Origin: Raoultibacter massiliensis
GTDB taxonomy: Bacteria; Actinomycetota; Coriobacteriia; Coriobacteriales; Eggerthellaceae
Length of the DNA stretch: 58,455 nucleotides
Assembly: GCF_900199545.1 (NCBI RefSeq)
Contig: NZ_LT962671.1
Coordinates: 1,348,815 to 1,407,269 of the forward strand
Reading direction: 5' to 3'
Shown: piece by piece, positions 16,108 through 23,649 of the stretch
How the letters are laid out: each line of letters begins with the position of its first letter
Position numbering within the stretch: the first letter of the stretch is position 1
Program-made: the position numbers and the translations under genes
Notes under the pieces: model-generated
The model's database searches: none
The model's input: the letters and a program-made list of their open reading frames with translations, nothing else
Told to the model about the DNA's origin: nothing

Positions 16108-16201
16108 GCCCGACGCGAAAACGCGCTTCAACGCATTCGCGGCCGTATTCGCCCGCGAATGCGTCTTCGTCGAGGAAAACGAGGGCTGGCGAAGCCGCTA
16201 A
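16108..16201 (+). pseudogene. Remnant 3' end of a second phosphoglycosyl transferase gene
   Basis: The reading frame ending at 16201 gives NAFAAVFARECVFVEENEGW near its end, closely matching KTFAVVFAREGVFVEENEDR at the C-terminus of the intact enzyme at 13551-14159. The DNA is almost identical over about 37 bases (near 16147-16184 versus near 14105-14142). Nothing upstream resembles the rest of the enzyme. The stop codon overlaps the 3' end of kinase-fusion copy 2 by 4 bases, just as the intact gene lies against copy 1. It is best read as a scar of a duplicated or recombined PGT-plus-fusion-gene unit. Confidence 0.7.
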
Positions 16202-17976
16202 CGGGCCGAATCCCCATAGAGCTCGATCGCAAGATTTCCGTATATCTTCGCAGCTCGATACCAAAGGTACAGCCATTCCCCCACAGGATCGCCCGCCGAA
16301 TCCTTGAACAACGCCCAAACGAACCAGTAGTATGCGCTGATTCCCACATACGCGAGGCAGTGCTTCATCTCGGAGTCGGTCGGCGTTCTGCCGAAATAGA
16401 GAGCGATTACGCCTTTCGCCTCTTCGACCGTGTAATCCGAACAGCAGATGAAGGTCCCGAGATCGCTCGCGTAGTCAGACATCGCCGAGTATTCCCAATC
16501 GATGAGATACATAAGGTCGTCGCGTACAAGAAAATTCGGATTGTAGAAATCGTTATGGCACAAACACGGCTCGATGCCGTCCGATTTCACCAGTCGATCG
16601 AGCTTTCCCGCACGCGCCGTCAGCTCATCGAAATCGGGGAAAGACGGGTCCGACCGCTGCCCGAGCAAACCCACAAGCTCGCAAGCCTTCTCGTAAACGT
16701 CAAACGACCAGCTGGAGACCTCCCCGCTGGTATGAAGCTTGCGGGCAAGGGCAAGACCCCGCTCAACGTGTTCGGGGTTATGGTAATCGAAATCGACGCA
16801 ATCGAATACGTAGCGCGACAGCTTCCAACCCTTCTCGGGATCTTCGTAAATGAACGTGTCGTCGATACCGAGCCTCTTCGCAACGCCCTGAGAGTGCGCC
16901 TCGCTTTTCCTGTTGATGATCTCATCGGTGCCTGCTCCAGGATGGCGGTACACGTAGGTCGAGCCATCGCAGGCGAACCTGAAGGAAAGATTGGTAAGCC
17001 CCTCTTTTATCGGCACGATGTCGACGATGGCCGACCGGGGGCACCCGAGAACGGAGCAAATGTTATCGAGTATTTCAGAGTCGACGTTGTCGATGAAATC
17101 GCCGTCGAACGCTCGCAGGTCGTCAAGGGAATCGAACTCGTAGATGATGCCGGGGTCATAGGGGCGCATGACCATATCGAAATCCTTGATATGATCGATA
17201 TACACGTCTTCCCAGAGCTTGCCTGCCGTTTCGGGCTTATCGTAGTCTTCTTCCAGCACCTCGATGAAACGGCTTGAAAACGCATGATCGAAATACACGT
17301 GCCCAAGCATGCCGTAGGCATCCGATCCCCCAACCGTAGCGCCCACGATACGGTTGCCTGCACCCACCGTCAGGCAGTACTCATCCGTTTTCCCCTCGAA
17401 GAACTGCGCCGAATAAAATGCTTTGTATTCGTAGGGCGCGAAAACGTTTTCAGTGAAGTAATCGTCCGACGAGCAAATGTAGGTATTGCCGAGCAGCTCC
17501 TTCACAAGCATGAGCGTCGAATTATTATTGCGCACGGCGTATTCGGCATTCACTTTGATGCGCACGCCAAACTTGTCTTCAAGGTGGAAGAACGCTTCCT
17601 TCATATAGCCGACAACTACCGTGATGTCATCGATGCCGGCCTCTTTGAGCTGACGGATCTGGCGCTCGATGAGAACCTCGCCGCGCACCCTGAGAACCCC
17701 TTTGGGCTTATCGTAGGATATGGGAGCGAACCGAGAAGAGAAACCCGCCGCCATGATGATGGCGTTTTCCACCCGATAAGGTTCAAGGCTCTCGAAACCC
17801 CGCTCGGTCACCTGGTTGCCCGCCTCGAGCAAGCCGCCTGCCAGAAGCTGCTTGCACGTAGCGTTCACCGACCCGAGCGAAAGACCGGTTGCTTCAGCTA
17901 AATCCCGCTGCGTTGAAACACCCCCCCCCGAAGCGCACGCTCTTAGAATGAGGAATTCCTTCTTATCGAGAGACAT
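16198..17976 (-). CDS. wHTH + LicC-like nucleotidyltransferase + LicA-like kinase fusion, copy 2
   Basis: A 592-aa paralogue of the fusion family. The start is taken at the second in-frame ATG (17976) because GGAAGG lies 6 nt upstream of it but directly abuts the first ATG at 17982, and because MSLDKKEF aligns with the other copies. Order: wHTH (TQRDLAEATGLSLGSVNATC), nucleotidyltransferase (AAGFSSR, KPKGVLRV, CSSDDYF), kinase (IKEGLTNLSF, RHPGAGT, CHNDFYNPN, LIDWEYSA). A run of nine G encodes a Gly triplet near residue 18-20, between the first two helices of the HTH. It stands downstream of eutH behind a terminator, so it is probably its own transcription unit. Confidence 0.86.
   Translation of the reverse strand: MSLDKKEFLILRACASGGGVSTQRDLAEATGLSLGSVNATCKQLLAGGLLEAGNQVTERGFESLEPYRVENAIIMAAGFSSRFAPISYDKPKGVLRVRGEVLIERQIRQLKEAGIDDITVVVGYMKEAFFHLEDKFGVRIKVNAEYAVRNNNSTLMLVKELLGNTYICSSDDYFTENVFAPYEYKAFYSAQFFEGKTDEYCLTVGAGNRIVGATVGGSDAYGMLGHVYFDHAFSSRFIEVLEEDYDKPETAGKLWEDVYIDHIKDFDMVMRPYDPGIIYEFDSLDDLRAFDGDFIDNVDSEILDNICSVLGCPRSAIVDIVPIKEGLTNLSFRFACDGSTYVYRHPGAGTDEIINRKSEAHSQGVAKRLGIDDTFIYEDPEKGWKLSRYVFDCVDFDYHNPEHVERGLALARKLHTSGEVSSWSFDVYEKACELVGLLGQRSDPSFPDFDELTARAGKLDRLVKSDGIEPCLCHNDFYNPNFLVRDDLMYLIDWEYSAMSDYASDLGTFICCSDYTVEEAKGVIALYFGRTPTDSEMKHCLAYVGISAYYWFVWALFKDSAGDPVGEWLYLWYRAAKIYGNLAIELYGDSAR
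17921..17929 (-). repeat. Nine-G homopolymer inside copy 2, possible phase-variation tract
   Basis: Nine consecutive C on the plus strand are nine G in the coding strand, spanning parts of four codons (TCG GGG GGG GGT) near codon 18. Gain or loss of one base would shift the frame before any catalytic domain. Slipped-strand phase variation is well known for lic genes of Haemophilus, although there through tetranucleotide repeats. Confidence 0.5.
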
Positions 17977-18065
17977 GGACATCCTTCCAATCCGTATCCG
18001 TAAATCCGTTCAAAGCGCAGTTCGCCGCTCTGATCCGCCAGCCAAGACGCAGGGTTCGCCATGGC

Positions 18066-18092
18066 AAAACGCCCGACCGAAACGGCCGGGCG
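18066..18092 (-). terminator. Intrinsic terminator of the eutH transcript
   Basis: A GC-rich stem (18070-18079 with 18083-18092, one mismatch, 3-nt loop AAA on the plus strand) is followed on the minus strand by TTTT. It starts 22 bp past the eutH stop codon, so the upstream fusion gene and eutH should share one transcript that ends here. Confidence 0.7.
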
Positions 18093-18114
18093 CGACGATG
18101 TGCAATCAGAATCC

Positions 18115-19371
18115 TTATGCGGTCTCGAGCGCCGGATCCACCGTCTTTCGAGCGGCTCCCTTGTCCTCGAGGAGCTTGTCCTTCGCCTCAAGCTCTTCGG
18201 CCTTCTTAACCGACAGCCACCGGGCAAAGGCGATAGCGCATATACCGGCAACCAGCTTGCCGAACATGATCGGAACGATGAGCGTAGGCTGGAAGTTCGC
18301 CGTGAACGAAAGGTGATCGCCAAGCACGAAGGCGCAGCAGACCGCAAACGAAAGGGTGATAACCTTGTCGCGCGCCTTCATCGTCTTGAACATCGCAAGC
18401 AGCGCGAGCAGGTTTGCCGAAGCCGCGAGGATGCCCGTCATTGCATCGGAGTCAAGCCCTACGGTATTGCCGAGCTTTTCAAGCGGCTTGGCAAGGAACT
18501 TCCTGATCAGCCATACCATCGGGAATGCGCCGCACAGCATCATGCCCGTAGCGCCGCATGCTTCGAGACAGCGCATGAGGTCGTCTTCGGTCGCAAGGAT
18601 CGGATCGAATCCCCACGCCGACCCAAGGGTCGAAGAGAAGAATCCGGTGAAGTACTCGACCACGCACAGGACGAGGATTATCTTCAGAGCAGATTCGAGC
18701 ACGCGGCCGAACACCATGAAGCCCTTGATCATCGCATCGGGCTTAAACCGCAGACCCAGGGCGAGGGCCACGCAGATGATAATGAGCGGCACAAGATTGA
18801 TTCCTATCTGGCTGAACGTAAGCGCAAGCTGATAGGTCGCCTCGGTATTGGTTGCGGCGGTTTCGCGGATGAACGGGTTCGTGAACGCAAGGATAACGCT
18901 CGTCACGAGCACGCCGATCGGAATCGCCAGGAATCCGCTCATTGCACCGAGTGCAAGGTACTTCTGATCTTTCTTGGGGATCATCTTAAGCGCCACCGGT
19001 ATGGTGAATACGATGGTAGCGCCAGCCATATAGCCGGTCGTCATGGCCATGATCCAGCCTTCGTAGGTTTGAGCCAGCGTTTCGGCAAGTTGATAGCCGC
19101 CCATATCGGAAGCGATGAACGTCGTTGCCGCAAGCGCAGGGTCTGCACCTATCGCCGCATACGCAGGTCCGAACACGGCGCTGATGAACGCCTTCAGATA
19201 CGGAATCGACGCCCATACGCCGGCAACCGACAGAAACAAAGATCCGATCGCTTCGATGCCGAACTGCCATTGTTGGCCGAGCTCGCTTTCGGGTTTGATA
19301 ACCGAAGCGGCACAACCGACAATCGCGCAGATCATTACAATGTACACGACTACCGTGCCGAGCATCTCCAT
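18115..19371 (-). CDS. eutH: EutH-family ethanolamine permease
   Basis: A 418-aa membrane protein with about 10-12 helices. The FIASDMGGYQLAETLA segment near residue 100 is typical of EutH, and GDHLSFTANFQP near the C-terminus also fits. EutH carries ethanolamine across the cytoplasmic membrane. Here there are no eut catabolic or microcompartment genes, and the gene follows fusion copy 3 by 92 bp in the same direction, so imported ethanolamine probably feeds surface modification rather than catabolism. ATG at 19371 is chosen; an ATG two codons later is possible. The longer upstream frame would be Arg-rich and runs into the previous gene. Confidence 0.88.
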   Translation of the reverse strand: MEMLGTVVVYIVMICAIVGCAASVIKPESELGQQWQFGIEAIGSLFLSVAGVWASIPYLKAFISAVFGPAYAAIGADPALAATTFIASDMGGYQLAETLAQTYEGWIMAMTTGYMAGATIVFTIPVALKMIPKKDQKYLALGAMSGFLAIPIGVLVTSVILAFTNPFIRETAATNTEATYQLALTFSQIGINLVPLIIICVALALGLRFKPDAMIKGFMVFGRVLESALKIILVLCVVEYFTGFFSSTLGSAWGFDPILATEDDLMRCLEACGATGMMLCGAFPMVWLIRKFLAKPLEKLGNTVGLDSDAMTGILAASANLLALLAMFKTMKARDKVITLSFAVCCAFVLGDHLSFTANFQPTLIVPIMFGKLVAGICAIAFARWLSVKKAEELEAKDKLLEDKGAARKTVDPALETA

Positions 19372-19463
19372 GGAAAACCACACCTTTCCCAGCGGCCCCT
19401 CGCCGCTCTTCGAAGCGCACCAAGCCGTCGGCGGCGATCCCGCCGGACGATGCGCTTTCCGTA

Positions 19464-21230
19464 CTATTGCTTGTACAAAGCAAGCGCCTGCTTCATCATC
19501 CGCTTGCAGAATTGATACCAGTTGAATTCGTCTTCGCCGATCGGCTGGTCGAGATAAGCTTCGTAGCCTGCCCAAACCGTCCAATAGAACTTGCTGAGCC
19601 CCGTGCCCGCTATGCTATGGCGGTACTCTTCGTCGGTCGCCTTTCCGCCAAAATACCGATCGATCGCATAACGGGTTTCTTCCTCCGTCATGAAATGCTG
19701 CAAAAACGATCCCATGTCGAGCCCGTAATCGCCTGTAGCCGCGTACTCCCAGTCGATAAGGTCGAAACCATCTTCGGATACGAGGATGTTGTTGCCCCAC
19801 GCATCTCCATGGACCAAGCAGGGCGGCACGTTGTCGGCGTCGGCATAGCGCTTCGTCTCTTCAGCCAACTCGAACAGATCGATGAAACCCTCGGGATAGT
19901 TGTCCCTGCTTCCATACATCAAGTCGGCCAGCTTTCGCGCCTCTTCGTACGCATCGAAGCAGCGCGGCACGGTCTTTCCCGAATCATGAAGCGCACGTAC
20001 CATCTTCATAGCCGCGTCGATATGCTCGCGATTGCCGTAATCGAACGTTTCGGTTGTTTCAACGAAGCGGCTTATCTTCCATCCTTGGTTGGGGTCTTCG
20101 TAAATGAAGGTGCGATCGAGCCCCAGTTCGAACGCGATCTTCTCGGCCTCGGTTTCGCTCGGACGGTCTACGAGGTTTTCGCTGCCGTTTCCGGGATGGC
20201 GGTAAACGTAATCCTGCCCGCATGCGGAAAATTTGAACGAGAGATTGGTAAGCCCTTCTTTGATCGGCTTGATGTGCCCGATGTCGGATCGCGTGCATCC
20301 GAGCGTCGCGCAAATGTTGTCGAGAATGGAGGAGTCGACGTTGACGATGAAATCGGGGTCGAACGAGCGCAGATCGTCAAGTGAGTCGAACTCGAGAATC
20401 GAGCCGGACTCGAACGGCTTCATGACCATGTACAGATCCTTCGTATGCTCCGCGAAGATCTGATCCCACAGCTTCGGCTTGGTCTGGGGCAAATCGTATT
20501 CGTCTTCGAGTATCTCGATGAACTTCTCGCTGAATGCCCGGTCGAAATACACCTGACCGAGCGCGACGTAGCGATCTTCGCATGTGGTCTCGCCGTATTT
20601 GACGATGCGGTTCGCCGTCCCAACTTCCATAACCCATTCCGTCACCTGGCCGGGAACGAGCACGCCGGGAATGTTAGCCTCGTATTCGTATCGGGAGAAC
20701 ACGTTTTCGGGAAAGTAATTGTCAGACGAGCACACGTAGGTGTTGCCGAGCTTCTCGCGAACAAGCCAGAGCGACGAATGGTTGTTGCGTTCCGTGTATT
20801 CGCTGTTCACGGCGATCGAAACGCCGAACTTCTCCTCTAGATAGAAGAACTGCTCTTTCTTATACCCGACGACCACCGTGATATCTTCGATGCCCGCTTC
20901 TTTGAGCTGGCGGATCTGGCGTTCGATGAGGATATCGCCCTTTACCTTGAGCAACCCTTTGGGCTTGTCGTAGGAAATGGGAGCGAAGCGCGAAGCAAAC
21001 CCCGCAGCCATAATGACCGCGTTCTCGACCCTGTACGGCTCGAGCGCCTCCATGCCCGCAGGCGTCACGCGATAGGACTCGTCGAGCAGAGCCTCGCCGA
21101 TAAGGCGCTTGCACACGGCGTTAACCGTCCCGAGCGACAATCCGGTAAGGCGAACCACATCGCGCTGGCCCGAAACCGCAGCGGCATCGCGGCACGCATC
21201 GAGAACGAGAAACTCATGTCTGGTAAGCAT
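19464..21230 (-). CDS. wHTH + LicC-like nucleotidyltransferase + LicA-like kinase fusion, copy 3
   Basis: A 588-aa paralogue, closest to copy 2. The wHTH reads SGQRDVVRLTGLSLGTVNAVC, the nucleotidyltransferase shows AAGFASR, KPKGLLKV and CSSDNYF, and the kinase shows IKEGLTNLSF, RHPGNGS, VHGDAWGNN and LIDWEYAATG. The ATG at 21230 is preferred over one three codons upstream because MLTRHEFLVL aligns with copy 4. It leads a two-gene unit with eutH. Its upstream AT-rich region carries two GTTCAAA inverted repeats, which suggests specific regulation, perhaps by its own HTH domain. Substrate is likely ethanolamine or a relative, by linkage only. Confidence 0.87.
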   Translation of the reverse strand: MLTRHEFLVLDACRDAAAVSGQRDVVRLTGLSLGTVNAVCKRLIGEALLDESYRVTPAGMEALEPYRVENAVIMAAGFASRFAPISYDKPKGLLKVKGDILIERQIRQLKEAGIEDITVVVGYKKEQFFYLEEKFGVSIAVNSEYTERNNHSSLWLVREKLGNTYVCSSDNYFPENVFSRYEYEANIPGVLVPGQVTEWVMEVGTANRIVKYGETTCEDRYVALGQVYFDRAFSEKFIEILEDEYDLPQTKPKLWDQIFAEHTKDLYMVMKPFESGSILEFDSLDDLRSFDPDFIVNVDSSILDNICATLGCTRSDIGHIKPIKEGLTNLSFKFSACGQDYVYRHPGNGSENLVDRPSETEAEKIAFELGLDRTFIYEDPNQGWKISRFVETTETFDYGNREHIDAAMKMVRALHDSGKTVPRCFDAYEEARKLADLMYGSRDNYPEGFIDLFELAEETKRYADADNVPPCLVHGDAWGNNILVSEDGFDLIDWEYAATGDYGLDMGSFLQHFMTEEETRYAIDRYFGGKATDEEYRHSIAGTGLSKFYWTVWAGYEAYLDQPIGEDEFNWYQFCKRMMKQALALYKQ

Positions 21231-21253
21231 TCCACCCATCCCATTGCTTTAGT

Positions 21254-21288
21254 GTTCAAATTCGTATCTAGCATCGGATATTTTGAAC
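21254..21288. promoter_or_regulatory. Inverted repeat GTTCAAA-N21-TTTGAAC, proximal operator of copy 3
   Basis: Arms at 21254-21260 and 21282-21288 are perfectly complementary. The near arm lies 24 bp before the start codon of fusion copy 3, a position where bound protein would block transcription or translation initiation. It has the same arms as the repeats at 21479 and 25519, with a one-base longer centre. Confidence 0.6.
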
Positions 21289-21478
21289 TTGTAAAAGGAA
21301 GGTAAAATGAGCAAACTCGATATTCACAGAAAAAACAACTTGATATGTTTTCCCTCAACAGCAGTTTTTTAGCCGCCGTATTTGTATCTCACCTGATAAA
21401 TACCATAGTTGTTCAATTTGAGCCAATAAACAGACTTTACTTAAACCGAGATTGGCATTTTCATAAGTCATAGTTTTT

Positions 21479-21512
21479 GTTCAAATTATATAAACAATCT
21501 TATCATTTGAAC
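21479..21512. promoter_or_regulatory. Inverted repeat GTTCAAAT-N18-ATTTGAAC, distal operator of copy 3
   Basis: Eight-base arms at 21479-21486 and 21505-21512. The centre includes most of a minus-strand -10 box TATAAT (21490-21485), so this repeat straddles a possible promoter for copy 3. The repeat is 34 bp long, exactly the length of the one before copy 4. Confidence 0.6.
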
Positions 21513-21572
21513 GTTAGAAGCAGACAGGCGTTCATAACAGCATGCCGTTGGAAGAAAACCCGAAACGCTCGT

Positions 21573-22166
21573 CTAGGCGGATCGAATCCCAACCGCCAGC
21601 AACCTGAACAGTTCGATCATGCGCAAGCACTCATCTGCGGAAGGTTCGATCAGGTGCATAATCGGCGGCAGGAGATTCCACGTTGCCGATCCGACCATCA
21701 AAGACACGCTTACGCGCCATGCACCCGAGCAACTATCGTATGCGGCACTTGCCTGCGTGACGCCCAGCAGACGCAAGCGTTCCTCGATAAGATCGTTCTC
21801 GACCAGCGCGGGGAACAGCGCAAGGGGATCGCCCCCCGCGTTCGCGCTGTCGCCAATGAGCTTCGCCGAACCCGAGACCATCTCCATCATGCAGCCAGGA
21901 GCATATGGCCCGGCAACCGAAAACTCGCATACGAGATCATACAAGATTGCGAATAGCTTGCTCTGGGGGCGGTATCGCAGGGTAAGGGGGCCCGTTTCGG
22001 AGCAGCACCGCAGGTCCAAAACGCGGACAAGCGGCTCGGGGGCGACTGGAAAGCAGACGCCAGCTTCGCCTGAAGCGGCCACGAGGCCCTGCCCAACGCA
22101 ATCGAGCTTTCGCTCAGCCCTCTTGTTGACGGCACTATAGCCCCGATGGCCGGTCCGTTTCGTCAT
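21573..22166 (-). CDS. Hypothetical protein coupled to the APC permease gene
   Basis: A 197-aa protein I do not recognise. Its ATG overlaps the stop codon of the APC permease gene (ATGA), which is good evidence that it is real and translated with it. It has no signal peptide, no transmembrane helix and no clear catalytic motif. The N-terminal 25 residues are basic (KRTGHRGY, NKRAERK) and the rest looks like a mixed alpha/beta soluble domain with several cysteines (RCCSETG). It would be the third gene of the unit fusion copy 4 - permease - this protein, so a role in handling the imported compound is possible but unsupported. Confidence 0.6.
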   Translation of the reverse strand: MTKRTGHRGYSAVNKRAERKLDCVGQGLVAASGEAGVCFPVAPEPLVRVLDLRCCSETGPLTLRYRPQSKLFAILYDLVCEFSVAGPYAPGCMMEMVSGSAKLIGDSANAGGDPLALFPALVENDLIEERLRLLGVTQASAAYDSCSGAWRVSVSLMVGSATWNLLPPIMHLIEPSADECLRMIELFRLLAVGIRSA

Positions 22167-23641
22167 GCCCGATATGCCCTACGGCTCTCGGCGCCCCCCA
22201 ACGGCCTGCCCGTTTGATCGCTAATCCACGATTCGACGGCCTCGTCCCATACGGGAAGATACTCAGAGGTATCGCGAATGCTTTGAGCCATCTCTCCTAT
22301 GGGAGTTTTCTCCCACATATCGATGTGCTTGATCTTCATCCATACGGTAACGTAAACGGCAACGACCGCCATGGCGATAACGGCGGCGAGCCAGTAGTCC
22401 GACAACGTCCAGATAGCATATGCAACACCGCATAAGCCGATGGGGAGCGTCAGCTTGGCAAACGGCGCCTTCCAAAGACGGGGGAAATCAGGGTATCGAC
22501 GGCGAAGGACCAGCACATCGATCATGGCAATGGCATAGGAGATCATCCACGTTATGCAGGCGACGGAAATAAGGGAAAGAACCGTGTCGGCATTGGTTCC
22601 ATTCAGGCCCACGTATACGATGGTAACCGCCATAAGCGCGCCGGTAAACACAATTCCGCAGATCGGCGTTCTGAATCGGGGGCTGATCTTCAGGAACAGC
22701 TTCGGCATCAAGCCTTCGCGAGCCATGCCGTAGAGCATGCGCGGCAGAGCGGCGCAGTAGGCGTTTGCCGTCGTGAACGATGCGAGGATGGTCAGCAGCG
22801 TCATAACGATCGACCCTCCCCATCCGAGCATGGCGCTCGCCGCCTCGATATGGGGCACCGCCGATGTCGAAAGCGTGGCGGCATCGGTGTAGCGGACCGC
22901 CGCCGTGGCGAAAACGGCATCGACGGCATATATTGCAAGCAGACCGAATATGAGCGCATACGGAATATTGCGATAAGGCTTCTTGTTCTCTTCGGCCATC
23001 GGACAGGCGAATTCAAAGCCTATGAAGAACCAGATCGCCGTCCCAACCGAGCTAAGCGCGACCGCAGGCCCTCCCTCGGGCCAGAACGAAAGGCCCTCCC
23101 CAACAGGTGCCGCAACGCCGGCGAGCTCGCCGGCATGGAAGAATCCAAGCAAGCCCAAGACGGCAAACGTCACCACCATGCCAACCGTTATCCACGACTC
23201 GACCATGCCGTATACGTTTACCCCTACGACATTGATCGCAATCACAACCGAGAACAGCACAACCGCTACAAGAATCTGAGGAATGCCGGTAATCGACTCG
23301 ACCGAAGCGCCGCCCATCATGATTTGGGTTCCCCCGTCGCACGCAATAAGCAAAACGTATCCGGAAAGGAGGGCGAACATGGCCCAGAACCGGCCAAGGG
23401 CCGGCAGCGTATAGTCGGATATCATGCCTCCCCCGGGAAGCATGGCGGATAGTTCGCCGAAGGCGAAAGCGGCTGCCATCATCGGAACAAGCGCGATGGC
23501 GGCAATGATGAACGTCGCATAGCCCGTCGTTCCAGCTAGATTCCCGACGGAAAACATAGCCGTTCCCGATACCACCAAACCCACCGCAGCCCCGAAAGCA
23601 GGAGCAAACCCAAGCACGCGTTTCAGTTTCTCTTTTCCCAT
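22163..23641 (-). CDS. APC-superfamily permease (amino acid/polyamine/amino alcohol)
   Basis: A 492-aa carrier with about 12 helices. The first helices carry the family segment VGLVVSGTAMFSVGNLAG, and FIGFEFACPMAEENKKPYRNIPYAL and MLYGMAREGLMPKLF are typical of amino acid permeases; ethanolamine permeases belong to the same superfamily. The ATG at 23641 follows an AGGAG site at ideal spacing, and the gene begins 8 bp after fusion copy 4. The linkage suggests it supplies the amino-alcohol or amino-acid substrate of that enzyme, parallel to the copy 3 - eutH pair. Substrate not determined. Confidence 0.85.
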   Translation of the reverse strand: MGKEKLKRVLGFAPAFGAAVGLVVSGTAMFSVGNLAGTTGYATFIIAAIALVPMMAAAFAFGELSAMLPGGGMISDYTLPALGRFWAMFALLSGYVLLIACDGGTQIMMGGASVESITGIPQILVAVVLFSVVIAINVVGVNVYGMVESWITVGMVVTFAVLGLLGFFHAGELAGVAAPVGEGLSFWPEGGPAVALSSVGTAIWFFIGFEFACPMAEENKKPYRNIPYALIFGLLAIYAVDAVFATAAVRYTDAATLSTSAVPHIEAASAMLGWGGSIVMTLLTILASFTTANAYCAALPRMLYGMAREGLMPKLFLKISPRFRTPICGIVFTGALMAVTIVYVGLNGTNADTVLSLISVACITWMISYAIAMIDVLVLRRRYPDFPRLWKAPFAKLTLPIGLCGVAYAIWTLSDYWLAAVIAMAVVAVYVTVWMKIKHIDMWEKTPIGEMAQSIRDTSEYLPVWDEAVESWISDQTGRPLGGAESRRAYRA

Positions 23642-23649
23642 GATCGCTC

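Larger units (their letters stand above)
21231..21572. promoter_or_regulatory. AT-rich intergenic region upstream of fusion copy 3
   Basis: This 342-bp stretch is much richer in A and T than its surroundings and holds no convincing gene. It contains two GTTCAAA/TTTGAAC inverted repeats (annotated separately), a further GTTCAATTTG at 21411, a TTTACA on the minus strand at 21295-21290, and a minus-strand TATAAT at 21490-21485. Transcription of copy 3 could therefore start either near 21478 with a leader of about 250 nt, or close to the gene. Confidence 0.5.

Noticed and set aside
18008..18014. Single GTTCAAA before fusion copy 2
   Set aside because: It matches one arm of the inverted repeat, but no TTTGAAC partner lies at the right distance, so it may be chance.
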